Of a DNA stretch of 64,000 nt, positions 27,455-36,266 are shown piece after piece. Under the pieces are notes generated by a model that saw only the letters and a program-made list of their open reading frames with translations, did no database searches and had not been told where the DNA came from. Source of the stretch: Niastella sp. OAS944. GTDB taxonomy: Bacteria; Bacteroidota; Bacteroidia; Chitinophagales; Chitinophagaceae. Every line of letters begins with the position of its first letter. Positions within the stretch are counted from its first letter, which is position 1. Both the position numbers and the translations under genes were made by a program. The stretch lies in NCBI GenBank assembly GCA_024809215.1, contig JANUBW010000002.1:558001-622000 (forward strand), in the 5' to 3' direction.

Positions 27455-28531
27455 ATGATACGTTCTATAATCGCAGGCACCGGATCATATATTCCACCGG
27501 TCATTAAAAAAAACGACGAATTCACATCAGGAAAATTCTATACCGGAAAAAGCCTTGCGCTCTCTTCAGGGATGCCCGAGATCATTGAAAAGTTTCGTCA
27601 AATTACGGGCATCGAGGAAAGACGTTATGCGCCTGATCATATTACAGCCTCCAATATGGCAACATTTGCAGCACGGCTGGCTATAGAAGACAGTGGTATA
27701 GACCCCGAAACCATAGACCAGATCATTGTTGCCCATAACTATGGCGATATTAAACATGGGAGCGTACAATCCGATACAGTACCATCACTTGCTTCGAGGG
27801 TAAAACATGAGCTTAAAATATCAAATCCATCGTGTGTACCTTATGATATCCTGTTTGGCTGCCCCGGATGGCTTCAGGGGCTTATACAGGCCGATGCTTT
27901 TATAAAAGCAGGCATGGCCAGCACCTGCCTGGTAATAGGTACAGAGACCCTATCGAGGGTAATAGACGTTTTTGACAGGGACAGCATGATATTTTCGGAT
28001 GGAGCCGGTGCATTTATTGTTCAAAAGAAAGAGGTAAATGCAACTGGTGGTGGCTTTTTAGGGGCATGCACGCGATCAGACTGCACGGAAGAACTCAATT
28101 ATATTTATTTCGATAAGTCATATGAACCGGAAATAGTGGGCAATACCAACTTTATAAAAATGCATGGGCGCAAGGTATATGAGTATGCCCTTAAGCAGGT
28201 ACCTGCGGCTATGAAAGACTGTCTCGAAAAAAGTAGCGTTGATATAAAAGACCTGAAGAAAATTTTCATTCACCAGGCAAACGAAAAAATGGACGAGGCC
28301 ATAGTAAAAGCGCTGTACCGGCTTTATGACATGGATGTTGCTGCTGAAAGCGTAATGCCTATGAGCATACACTGGCTGGGTAACAGTTCTGTGGCCACCA
28401 TTCCAACTTTATATGACCTTGTACTTAAAGGGCAGGTAGAAGATCATGCATTGCATGCGGGCGATGTGATCTTATTTGCATCGGTAGGCGCCGGTATGAA
28501 TATAAACGCGGCTTGTTACAAACTGGAGTAG
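27455..28531 (+). CDS. 3-oxoacyl-ACP synthase III (FabH-like) family protein
   Basis: A thiolase-fold condensing enzyme of 358 residues with the complete Cys-His-Asn triad: Cys136 (DILFGCPGWLQG), His273 (IHQANEKMDEA) and Asn310 (HWLGNSSVATIPTLYDL). KASIII enzymes start fatty-acid or polyketide-like chains from acyl-CoA and malonyl-ACP. The sequence around the active Cys (FGCPG, not the AACSG of housekeeping FabH) and the longer chain suggest a specialised member, possibly acting with the desaturase gene just upstream. The exact product is unknown. Confidence 0.9.
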   Translation: MIRSIIAGTGSYIPPVIKKNDEFTSGKFYTGKSLALSSGMPEIIEKFRQITGIEERRYAPDHITASNMATFAARLAIEDSGIDPETIDQIIVAHNYGDIKHGSVQSDTVPSLASRVKHELKISNPSCVPYDILFGCPGWLQGLIQADAFIKAGMASTCLVIGTETLSRVIDVFDRDSMIFSDGAGAFIVQKKEVNATGGGFLGACTRSDCTEELNYIYFDKSYEPEIVGNTNFIKMHGRKVYEYALKQVPAAMKDCLEKSSVDIKDLKKIFIHQANEKMDEAIVKALYRLYDMDVAAESVMPMSIHWLGNSSVATIPTLYDLVLKGQVEDHALHAGDVILFASVGAGMNINAACYKLE

Positions 28532-28540
28532 CGATATTTT

Positions 28541-28792
28541 CTACCATTCAGGTTGTGTATGATGTTCACTTACAGAGATCGTTTTACCATCTAACGTTGT
28601 TTTATGAAGCGACAGGATCGCCTGCCGGGCTTCCGTATCAACCGGCATATCGATCATTGCGTTACATTTTGAGCGGCCATTAAATTTATCGCGTAATACC
28701 TCGGCAGACGTAACAATGCCGAAAGGAGAAAATAACCTTCGCAGCTCACGATCTCCGGTATTCAAACTAAGATTAAGTACCTGAATATGCAT
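28541..28792 (-). CDS. Diverged RRM-fold protein
   Basis: 83 residues from the ATG at 28792 (the open frame extends upstream but the homology begins MHIQVLNLSL). The fold matches the RRM at 25932: beta1 IQVLNLSL, helix RELRRLFSPFG, RNP1 position SKCNAMIDM, and IDMPVDTEARQAILSLHKTTLDGKTISVSE. The aromatic residues expected in RNP2 and RNP1 are missing (no Tyr or Phe at the three stacking positions), so canonical RNA binding may be lost or changed. It converges on the KASIII gene with 9 bp between stops. Confidence 0.85.
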   Translation of the reverse strand: MHIQVLNLSLNTGDRELRRLFSPFGIVTSAEVLRDKFNGRSKCNAMIDMPVDTEARQAILSLHKTTLDGKTISVSEHHTQPEW

Positions 28793-28805
28793 ACTCGTTT
28801 TTTTA

Positions 28806-29090
28806 TCAATTACTATAATATAAATAAATTCCGCGCAGCCAGTTAAAGACCGACAATTCACTTTTAATGTTTCCAGGTAACTGAGTTGATATAAGCTTTT
28901 CAATTCTACGCCCGTCGGTAACAGTCAATTTACCTAATGATTGGCCAAAGTAATTTATAATAAACAGCATCTGATAACCATTGGAACGGTCGAACATGCG
29001 CCGGTCGGGTTCATTGTTCTGAATGGAATGATTTAGCCCCATGGCCCAGTTATAATCACCATTATGTAAATGTTCTTTTAAAAAAGTCAT
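28806..29090 (-). CDS. Hypothetical small protein
   Basis: 94 residues (MTFLKEHLHNGDYNWAMGLNH...), no signal peptide, no recognised domain. Mixed polar composition and the close spacing (13 bp) to the following RRM gene on the same strand suggest a real gene in a short operon. Function unknown. Confidence 0.55.
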   Translation of the reverse strand: MTFLKEHLHNGDYNWAMGLNHSIQNNEPDRRMFDRSNGYQMLFIINYFGQSLGKLTVTDGRRIEKLISTQLPGNIKSELSVFNWLRGIYLYYSN

Positions 29091-29137
29091 TGGTAGTCAT
29101 TTAAAGGAAAGTTTAAAATGAGAGATAGCACATTAAC

Positions 29138-29160
29138 AGGCATGGATATTACCCATGCCT
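29138..29160. terminator. Palindromic hairpin between cold-shock gene and hypothetical gene
   Basis: AGGCATGG and CCATGCCT form an 8-bp perfect stem with a 7-nt loop, 25 bp beyond the stop of the cold-shock-domain gene. Only a short T-rich run follows, so it may be a weak bidirectional terminator. Confidence 0.45.
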
Positions 29161-29184
29161 TATTTAAATAATGATGTTGTGCTT

Positions 29185-29634
29185 TTACTTAACCACCGTA
29201 ACGTTTACAGCTACCAATCCCTTGGGACTTTGCTGTACGAAAAATGTTACTTTATCATTTTCCATCACAGGTGAAGAAAGGTCATTGACATGTACGAAAA
29301 TTCGTTCACGGGTTTCGGCATCGTTGATAAAACCAAACCCTTTCTGTGTGTTGAAAAATGATACAATTCCTTTTCTTGGTTCTTCAATTGGGCGGTCTTC
29401 CTGTTTTGGTACGCTCACCTGCATATCTTCCTGGCGGAAGATCTTCTTTTTCTTCGGATCGGGAGGAGTATTGGTAAGATTTCCATTTTCGTCGAGATAT
29501 GCCATCATATCTTCCAGGCTTTTGCTTTTTTCATTAGCCTTTCTTTCCTTTCTTTTCTCTATTTTATCCTGTTGCTTTTTTACGCGTTGTTTTTCACGCT
29601 CTCTTTTTGAAAAGGTCTCTTGAGATTTTCCCAT
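29185..29634 (-). CDS. Cold-shock-domain protein with long basic N-terminus
   Basis: 149 residues. The first 40 are a highly charged helix (REREKQRVKKQQDKIEKRKE), then a linker, then a cold-shock domain at about 88-149 with RNP1 KGFGFI (98-103) and RNP2 IFVHV (112-116). CSDs bind single-stranded RNA or DNA and loosen structure; the basic helix should add affinity. The layout resembles the Bacteroidota CSD group of about 150 residues. It sits in a cluster with two RRM proteins, pointing to post-transcriptional control as the local theme. Confidence 0.93.
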   Translation of the reverse strand: MGKSQETFSKREREKQRVKKQQDKIEKRKERKANEKSKSLEDMMAYLDENGNLTNTPPDPKKKKIFRQEDMQVSVPKQEDRPIEEPRKGIVSFFNTQKGFGFINDAETRERIFVHVNDLSSPVMENDKVTFFVQQSPKGLVAVNVTVVK

Positions 29635-29875
29635 ATAAAATGTTTAATGACTCCTGCCGGGCAGGAAATATTGTTTAACACTATTTAACAAATCAAATCC
29701 AGTGCAAGTCGAAAGTTGTATATGACCTTGCCGTACTAAATGTTGTGAAGATTCAGAACAGGTGCAGGGAGGAAATAATATTCAAATATACTAATAATAA
29801 TCGGGTTTACCGCTAAAAGAGTTTACCCCCCCGGTAAATCATCAATGAAGGCCTTATATATTGTAATAAAACCTA

Positions 29876-30841
29876 CTACTCCTGTTCATAAAAACAAATT
29901 ACCGGTTGCTGGCCTTTGCTAACTTCAGAACAGGTAAAGTAACCGGGTTGCTCTGTTGCAAAGCAGATAGCTTCCCCTTGCGGCTCTTTTGTTACCGGTG
30001 TTATTTGTTGAGGCGATCTTGCCAAAGCAGCTGCTATGGATTCTCCCCTCGCCCGTTTCCAGTACCAGTAAGTATGTTCGTTGCGCAGCATGATCTCGAG
30101 CCCATTAAATGAAATGTTACCACCTGTAACCAAATGAAATGGTAAGGTTATTACCGGTTCAAGAACCACTTTATGGCTGGTAGCCTGGGGAAATGAAGCT
30201 ACATAAATATTGCACTTATTATCCTCTTTGGTGACTATATACAGATCGCGGGTAAGCGGATCAAGCAGAATAGCTTCTGCATTGTGGGGTTTATCAGGAT
30301 ATTGTATGGTAATGGTCTCCGCATGTTTTATTACTTTTCTAACCGGCATTGCTTCATTTTTAAGGTCAGGTTCGGGAAACCGGTAAATACGTTTTTTGCA
30401 ATACCAGGCGTAATTGTCGCCAATATCGGCAACATATATGTAATTACGATCAGGTAACGGACCAGGCCCCACGGCAATATCTTCCCAATCGCGATTAAAA
30501 GTATTATTGATTATCAGCTTACCAAGATCTTCGCCGGTGGTATTGGTAAGATAAATGAAATTAGGATGACCGCTATCTTCATTTAAATACAATACATTTT
30601 TATTCTGCCGGCTGGCAGCCATACCGGAGATCTCATGTAATTGTTTTCGCTGTAATTTTATTATGTGGGGGCTGTTGCTAAACTCTGAATATTTAATGGA
30701 GATATCACGATCATGAACAATCCGAACAGGTGGCATGCATTGCGCCGTATGGCAATGCCTGCAGGGCAAACAGGAATGGATGCCAACAAGTAACAAGATA
30801 TACAAAAAGACATGCTTTACATATTTCCAACAAGCTCTCAT
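29876..30841 (-). CDS. Putative beta-propeller-like lipoprotein of unknown function
   Basis: 321 residues. N-terminal membrane segment and lipobox-like IHSC (about Cys24), with a Cys-rich stretch just after (LPCRHCHTAQC). The body has repeated strands typical of a propeller: LHEISGMAASRQNKNVLYLNEDSG, DWEDIAVGPGPLPDRNYIYVADIGDN, AEAILLDPLTRDLYIVTKED and QGEAICFATEQPGYFT. This layout resembles SdiA-regulated/esterase-like propellers found in many bacteria, with the acidic DWEDIA and AEAI signatures. Exported; substrate unknown. Monocistronic by spacing. Confidence 0.7.
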   Translation of the reverse strand: MRACWKYVKHVFLYILLLVGIHSCLPCRHCHTAQCMPPVRIVHDRDISIKYSEFSNSPHIIKLQRKQLHEISGMAASRQNKNVLYLNEDSGHPNFIYLTNTTGEDLGKLIINNTFNRDWEDIAVGPGPLPDRNYIYVADIGDNYAWYCKKRIYRFPEPDLKNEAMPVRKVIKHAETITIQYPDKPHNAEAILLDPLTRDLYIVTKEDNKCNIYVASFPQATSHKVVLEPVITLPFHLVTGGNISFNGLEIMLRNEHTYWYWKRARGESIAAALARSPQQITPVTKEPQGEAICFATEQPGYFTCSEVSKGQQPVICFYEQE

Positions 30842-30963
30842 ATAGCGCCCTGCTATTTTATTCCCTTACTAATTTAAAAACCTGTGCCAAATATAAATGG
30901 CACATTAATTTCTATAGGTTATCTTTAAGTTACATAGCATGAAGAACACATTATTAATTACTT

Positions 30964-31362
30964 ATGAGAAAGATCACCGGCATTATCGATGAATACGGCT
31001 TCCCTGCCATTGAGGAAGTAACAATAATCAATCCCCTGAATAATGTTGGAATAAAAGTAAGTTCAATCATAGATACCGGTGCGGCCGGGCTTCATATAAA
31101 GACCGATATCATTACGCTGTTAGACTTAAAAAAAGTTGATGGTGCCGTTGCGGTACACCCAATACTTGGCCGGCAACCCATAGATATTTATGAAATAACA
31201 ATTGAAATACAGGGATTAGATTTTGGGAAAACACCTGTAAGAACTATGTTAAATGAATTCCCTTATGACCTGATCATTGGATGTGGGTTTATAAAAGATG
31301 GAAAGATGGTGTATGATGGGGAGCGTAAGACAGTAGAAATTACGTTGAAGAATTTACCTTAA
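30964..31362 (+). CDS. Retropepsin-like aspartic protease domain protein
   Basis: 132 residues with the half-aspartic-protease signature IIDTGAAG (Asp37-Thr-Gly) and the downstream hydrophobic-Gly strand LIIGCGFI (about 102-109). This is the retropepsin/clan AA fold that works as a homodimer. No signal peptide, so probably cytoplasmic. No toxin, phage or retroelement gene is adjacent. Whether it is catalytically active is unproven, though the DTG triad is intact. Confidence 0.82.
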   Translation: MRKITGIIDEYGFPAIEEVTIINPLNNVGIKVSSIIDTGAAGLHIKTDIITLLDLKKVDGAVAVHPILGRQPIDIYEITIEIQGLDFGKTPVRTMLNEFPYDLIIGCGFIKDGKMVYDGERKTVEITLKNLP

Positions 31363-31500
31363 AGAGTCCAAAATAATTCTATTGTTAACCGGATTTATAG
31401 AATCAAACTCAACCAAAAAAGAATAACCACTACATATATCTCCCCTTTTTCCTTTATTAATTACCAATCCAAGTATTTTACTATTGTTCTTAAAGTTCAT
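31354..31500 (-). other. Possible short ORF or gene remnant (48 codons)
   Basis: ATG at 31500 to TAA at 31354, overlapping the end of the retropepsin-like gene by 9 bp. The translation (MNFKNNSKILGLVINKGKRG...SGYSFLVEF...) has a beta-strand-rich, protein-like composition, unlike a random frame. No ribosome-binding site seen. Could be the N-terminal fragment of a decayed gene. Confidence 0.25.
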
Positions 31501-31861
31501 ATTTGCTACAGGGATAAATATTTATTAAGACCTCACAATGAAAATCAAAAGCTCCCAGTCCTGGATTGTATGCTATCAATTATTTTACAATTACCACTTT
31601 TATTGTAGAATTTTCTCTTTCTTAGCCCATTTGTCGCTGTCCGTCTCAATGACCGATTCAGCCTCCTTCTCGTTAGTTAGCAATTTTACTGAAATATTAG
31701 TAACTCTTTTTAAACAACCTCACCTATAATTTTAAATAAGGAGCCGCCCGCTCATAATACATAGAATTACTTACCAAACAATCATTGGCAGCTTACCAGA
31801 CTAACATTTAAAATAAATAAAATACAAAAGCGTTAGTGATACATTAAAAAATCCCTACAGT
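31363..31861. other. AT-rich gap before lipoprotein gene
   Basis: About 500 bp of low-GC DNA. Apart from the short minus-strand frame at 31354-31500 I see no gene. The plus-strand frame at 31538-31729 has no features supporting it. The 3' part should hold the promoter of the lipoprotein gene at 31862. Confidence 0.45.
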
Positions 31862-32350
31862 ATGAAGAAACTGCTGCTTGGCATGTGTTTATTTATTTTT
31901 GCGGTAAGCTGCTCCAAGAAAACCGATTCAAATGAATCTAATTCAGGCTCCACTGACGTTTATCTGAAAGTTAAAATAGAAGGCGAAGAAACAAAATTTA
32001 CCGGGCCAAGGATGCCCAATGAAAAAGGTTGTGCCATTATTTCTGACAATAACGGAGGATCCAGAATGGTAGCCTACGACGGTACCCAATATATAAATTT
32101 CTGGCTCTCTAAAGTTCCGCTCAACACTATTACAACTACCAGTTATACTTATACTCCTCGAAGCAGCTATATTGACTGGCAACTGAATGGCTATCAAATT
32201 ATGGATGGCGCGGTTGTACTTACATTCAGTAAGATCACCAATGGAAAACATACGGGCACTTTTTCGGGCACCATTAATATGACGCATAATGGTACCACCA
32301 AAGCAACTGCAGTTTCTGGTGAGTTCAATAATTTAGAAATAGTGCAGTAA
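31862..32350 (+). CDS. Small secreted lipoprotein, function unknown
   Basis: 162 residues: signal peptide with lipobox FAVSC (Cys about 17), a Ser/Asn-rich linker (KKTDSNESNSGS), then a beta-rich domain (DVYLKVKIEGEETKFTGP ... GTFSGTINMTHNGTTKATAVSGEFNNLEI). The closing pattern of G-x-F-S-G-x-I and V-S-G-E-F strands is typical of Bacteroidota lipoproteins of the DUF6252-like type. Stands alone on the plus strand. Role unknown. Confidence 0.75.
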   Translation: MKKLLLGMCLFIFAVSCSKKTDSNESNSGSTDVYLKVKIEGEETKFTGPRMPNEKGCAIISDNNGGSRMVAYDGTQYINFWLSKVPLNTITTTSYTYTPRSSYIDWQLNGYQIMDGAVVLTFSKITNGKHTGTFSGTINMTHNGTTKATAVSGEFNNLEIVQ

Positions 32351-32423
32351 ATTCTTTTGATCTCAATTTAATAACTTTTACATAGCATTATTCGATGCAG
32401 TACCTTATCTCGGGTTAATTTTA

Positions 32424-33065
32424 TTATAATGCTGCTTTAAGTTCTAAAAGCTTAGCCAAAGCCTTTTCATAGGGAAAGTCTTCTTTGTTCAAAGAAGTTA
32501 CCATTTCATAATTTCCAAACCTGAACTCAATTATATCAGGTTTTAACGCAATAAGATTTAATTCATTGCAATGAAAGCATTTTCCTATGAGCCAGGAATG
32601 ATCAGGTATTCCATCTTCCTTTTGCATTATGTGTGTTTCAAGCTCTTTTCCACAATTGGTACAAGGTTGGCGAAGAGTTTCTATAATTTTTCTATCACTG
32701 CTAATTAGTGATAAAATATTTAAACCATACAACCATTCATCCAAACTCTTTCCCAAATCGATATTTATATTCTTTGCAAGCTCAAAAAACAAGTCGCATA
32801 TAAGCTCTCTTTCCTCAGTATCATAATCATTTTTATTCAGCGACCTGAGTGAATCCTTTATTATTGCAACGAGGTGCTCAGCGGGAGCATTTAGATTAAT
32901 AGCATCTATCAATTTAGTTGCACAAGAATTAAAATGTGAATTCAAATGAGCGCAAAGCTCTGAACCGGAAGGATTCAAACCTCTTTTGTCCCATACCTCT
33001 GCTGAAAACTTATCCCTATGCCTGAAACTTTCAATTTTTACGATGAGTTTATTTTTATCTGCCAT
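32424..33065 (-). CDS. Hypothetical protein with putative zinc-ribbon
   Basis: 213 residues, soluble. The N-terminal half is helical (about 1-130). The C-terminal half has two CxxC pairs, CTNCGKEL (about 134) and GKCFHCNELN (about 165), which would make a four-cysteine zinc ribbon. Flanked by lipoprotein genes, with no operon partners. No family assigned. Confidence 0.65.
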   Translation of the reverse strand: MADKNKLIVKIESFRHRDKFSAEVWDKRGLNPSGSELCAHLNSHFNSCATKLIDAINLNAPAEHLVAIIKDSLRSLNKNDYDTEERELICDLFFELAKNINIDLGKSLDEWLYGLNILSLISSDRKIIETLRQPCTNCGKELETHIMQKEDGIPDHSWLIGKCFHCNELNLIALKPDIIEFRFGNYEMVTSLNKEDFPYEKALAKLLELKAAL

Positions 33066-33265
33066 CTATCAGTATTTCTTTTATTCCCTTAGAGACCTTT
33101 TCATGCATGATTCAAACACATTAACTGTTATTATCTTCGGATCGGTTAAAAGTATTGATTTTGCTCAATTCCAGGCCCTGCAAACTGCTTTGATACACTA
33201 TCCGCTTTTAAACATTCAACACCATTTATACAATACCACCCTGTAAATTTATCTGTAATTCAAAA

Positions 33266-33949
33266 TCATCCATCCAATCCTACAAATAAGGTAAAGCTAC
33301 CGTTTGTAAGAAGCATTTTCTCACTGGAATTCGCTTTATAAAGAATGCAATTAAACGTTCCTTTGATGATAGCTGCGTTATTTCTGCTTTTATTCGCGGG
33401 GTTTTTATTCCCGATTGATGCTTCTTTGTATTCGGTAATCACAAAGCTGCTTCCTGGTTGGTCAACCATTTTCTGTATTTGATAATTACCTATGTCAGTC
33501 CACTTTGTAGTCGCCCAGGAGCTTCTATTCTCGTCTGAAAACTTTATTTCAACCCTATTGAATTTAGTTTGGTAACAATATAGCAAGGAGTCATATTTTT
33601 TTTCACCTGGACTCATTAGCATTTTAAAAGATTCATATGTCGCTGACCAGTTATTTAGCAAGTCTCCTTGAGCAGAACCGAGCAAAAGTGAATAGTTAGA
33701 CTTCTGGGAAATTCTAAAAAATGCCCCACTGGCAATAAGATAATTATCCGGGCTGGTTTGGATCAAATTACTATTTCCGTAGTTGATACTGTCTTTGTTT
33801 ATTAGCAAATCATATTTTTTGCCATCGAGGTCAAAATGAATTTGAAAAATCTCATTAAATGTATTAATTGGTTCGCCTTTGCTTTCTGTATCATTTTTTG
33901 AGCAAGTTGAAAAGAAAAATATTGAAACTATTAAAATTAAGTTACGCAT
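33266..33949 (-). CDS. Putative lipoprotein, function unknown
   Basis: About 227 residues. The ATG at 33949 is preferred because it gives MRNLILIVSIFFFSTCSKND, a compact lipoprotein signal (Cys about 16); the frame is open another 20 codons upstream. The mature part is beta-rich, beginning FNEIFQIHFDLDGKKYDLLINKD. It ends with an IIKGTFNCILYKANSSEKMLLTNGSFTLFVG motif, similar in style to the lipoprotein at 31862 (final strands of KGTF and NGSF type). No domain name assigned. Confidence 0.65.
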   Translation of the reverse strand: MRNLILIVSIFFFSTCSKNDTESKGEPINTFNEIFQIHFDLDGKKYDLLINKDSINYGNSNLIQTSPDNYLIASGAFFRISQKSNYSLLLGSAQGDLLNNWSATYESFKMLMSPGEKKYDSLLYCYQTKFNRVEIKFSDENRSSWATTKWTDIGNYQIQKMVDQPGSSFVITEYKEASIGNKNPANKSRNNAAIIKGTFNCILYKANSSEKMLLTNGSFTLFVGLDG

Positions 33950-34352
33950 TGAAGTTAAAATTAAATTATTTGCTTTCATTACTCCCTTATCGGTAAACGT
34001 GTTGCTCATGGGCTTTGGGCGACAGGTATTTACAAACGTCTGATAAGTGTATTCTTAAATGTTTTATTTTTCGAGGGCTGCAGGAATATTGGATGATCAA
34101 CAGGAAGTGTACCAGGAAAAGTGCATCACATTATCGTATAACCTAATACATTGTACGAGGTGTAAAAGTATAAAAAAACATATTTAAAAACTCAAACCGG
34201 TATTAATTAATGTCATGTGGTTAACGCTGATGTACAGTTTTTTTGCTATTCATATAGCAATTTCACGACAGCAAAATCATCAGTAAATTGATTAACGAGG
34301 CAAAGGCCAAAATGTTTGATACTACTAAAACCATTAGCGATATTGCCACCGA
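33950..34352. other. Divergent intergenic region
   Basis: About 400 bp of AT-rich DNA between the divergently oriented lipoprotein gene and an AraC-type regulator. No gene or clear repeat recognised. Promoters of both neighbours should lie here. Confidence 0.4.
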
Positions 34353-35102
34353 ATGATATACAAAGAACTTCAACCCCACGATCAGCTAACGGATTTTGTG
34401 AAAAGTTATTGGTGGTTTAATAACGCAACACCTAACCCACTTGACTTTACTATTTTGCCCGACGGTTGCTTTGATCTGCTTGTTCATTTTAGAAACAACA
34501 AGTTGATTGAAACTTCGCTCACAGGCATTTGGACAAAACAGGTGGATGTTTCTATTGAACCAAACACCCAGATCTTTGGAATACGCTTCAAACTTTTAGC
34601 TGTTGATCATATTTTTAAAAATAAAATTGCTGATATACTCAACAGTGAATCGCCGGTTGAAAACGGCTTTTGGCACATAAACAAAACTGATTTTTCTGAT
34701 CTTAACAATGCTACAGAACACTTCGATAAAATAATGCTTTCAATATTGAGCAATAAGAACAGTATTGACCTCAAAAAGAAAAACCTGTTCAACCTTTTGC
34801 AACAAACAAATGGAGAACTCACCGTTCAGCAATATTCAAAACAAGTATTTTGGACAAGCCGGCAAATCAACAGGTATTTCAATGAACGGTTTGGTATTTC
34901 ATTGAAGCAATATTGCAATATCTTAAAAGTTTTTGCTTCTTTTAAACACATAAAGAACGGTCAGCTTTATCCGGAATATAATTATTTTGACCGGTCACAT
35001 TTTATTAAATCCGTAAAAAAACACACGGGCGTTAATCCGGAAGATCTATACGAAAATAAAAACGACCGATTTTTACAATTGACAACAACGGCTAAAAAGT
35101 AA
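34353..35102 (+). CDS. AraC family transcriptional regulator
   Basis: 249 residues: an N-terminal beta-barrel sensor (about 1-110) with the LPDGCFDLLVHF motif typical of the AraC group with a DUF6597-like N-terminus, then the AraC DNA-binding region (about 150-235, QYSKQVFWTSRQINRYFNERFGISLKQYCNI ... YNYFDRSHFIKSVKKHTGVNPEDL). It lies 24 bp upstream of a VOC-family gene and probably regulates it. Confidence 0.88.
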   Translation: MIYKELQPHDQLTDFVKSYWWFNNATPNPLDFTILPDGCFDLLVHFRNNKLIETSLTGIWTKQVDVSIEPNTQIFGIRFKLLAVDHIFKNKIADILNSESPVENGFWHINKTDFSDLNNATEHFDKIMLSILSNKNSIDLKKKNLFNLLQQTNGELTVQQYSKQVFWTSRQINRYFNERFGISLKQYCNILKVFASFKHIKNGQLYPEYNYFDRSHFIKSVKKHTGVNPEDLYENKNDRFLQLTTTAKK

Positions 35103-35126
35103 TTTTGTCCCACTAATTAAAGAAAA

Positions 35127-35546
35127 ATGAAATTCAGCAACATTCGGTTACTGGTGAACGACTTTGATAAAGCTTTCACTTTTTACAATGATACGCTTGG
35201 CCTTGAATGTACCTGGGGCAAACCGGGTGAAAACTTTGCCAGCTTTAATATTGGTTTAGAATCCGGGCTGGCCATTTTCAAAGCGGAATTAATGGGTATG
35301 GCAATTGACAATTTTAATACTAAAAAGAAAGGTGAATTTCAGGACAGATCTGTGATCATAATAGAGGTTGAAGATGTGTCAGACACCTACGTAAAACTAA
35401 AAAGCAAGGGAATTAATTTTCTAACAGAACCCAAAGATATGCCGGCCTGGGGCATTCGTGTGGCACATTTCAGAGACACAGAAGAAAATTTATTGGAAAT
35501 TTTTTCCGCTTTGCCAAAAGACCAATGGGCAGAACATTTGAAATAA
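35127..35546 (+). CDS. VOC/glyoxalase-family protein
   Basis: 139 residues with the paired beta-alpha-beta-beta-beta modules of the vicinal oxygen chelate fold (KFSNIRLLVNDFDKAFTFYNDTLGLECTWG at the start; WGIRVAHFRDTEENLLEIF at the end with the metal-ligand Glu). Possible roles are glyoxalase, dioxygenase or antibiotic-binding; none can be chosen by eye. Likely co-transcribed with the AraC gene just upstream. Confidence 0.88.
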   Translation: MKFSNIRLLVNDFDKAFTFYNDTLGLECTWGKPGENFASFNIGLESGLAIFKAELMGMAIDNFNTKKKGEFQDRSVIIIEVEDVSDTYVKLKSKGINFLTEPKDMPAWGIRVAHFRDTEENLLEIFSALPKDQWAEHLK

Positions 35547-35571
35547 TAAAAGAGGTATGCTGTTATTCACC

Positions 35572-36087
35572 TCATTGGGTAACTAAAGCTGCATACATAG
35601 AATTTCTACCGTAAACAGATGGTCGTTCTCCTATTTTTTCGATGCTGGAAAAGCCTGCATCGCTAAATATTGCTTGTGCACGGGCAAATGAAACCGGATA
35701 CGGTACCCATTCATTTCCTGCATCGGTATCATACTCGATAAGCACCATCACTCCAGTTCGATTGCGCAAATGGGTTTTAAGTTTTTGAATACATGCTACC
35801 TGGTCCTGTACGTAATGAAGGGAATTTGCCATAAGTATACCATCAAGGGTTGGTATTGGCAATTTATCGTTCACAAAATCTGCCTGGTGAAATATGATCG
35901 AAGAATTATGCCCGGTATTAGATCGCTTTTGTACATCAATCGCATGAATGACAGAACCCGGTATTAACAGAGATAAGAGGGCTTCTGAAAATAATCCCTT
36001 GCCAGCGCCCAGGTCGGCCCAGGTTTGTGGTGAGCTTTGCGGAACAATTCCTTTTTGGATCAACAATATTGCTTCAGTTAATTGCAT
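35572..36087 (-). CDS. Class I SAM-dependent methyltransferase
   Basis: 171 residues. Motif I ADLGAGKGLFSEAL (about 24-37), motif II acidic residue in VIHAIDVQKRS, and a motif resembling GILMANSLHYV. About 30-40 residues shorter than most family members because it begins close to motif I. Convergent with the VOC gene. Substrate unknown. Confidence 0.85.
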   Translation of the reverse strand: MQLTEAILLIQKGIVPQSSPQTWADLGAGKGLFSEALLSLLIPGSVIHAIDVQKRSNTGHNSSIIFHQADFVNDKLPIPTLDGILMANSLHYVQDQVACIQKLKTHLRNRTGVMVLIEYDTDAGNEWVPYPVSFARAQAIFSDAGFSSIEKIGERPSVYGRNSMYAALVTQ

Positions 36088-36266
36088 GGTATCGGTTTGC
36101 GTGCTAAATATACGTTTGAAACATTTTACGCTTCCCTAAAATCAGGTGTTTTTCACGTATTCGATATTTCAAAAAAGAACTATCTTATCGCCCTTCACTA
36201 TTATACTGTCCATAACGGTAATAGGCCCTGATTGGTAAGCAAAATGTTTTACAAAACAGTATTACC

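Noticed and set aside
31538-31729. 63-codon plus-strand frame
   Set aside because: Composition is not protein-like and no start signals are visible.
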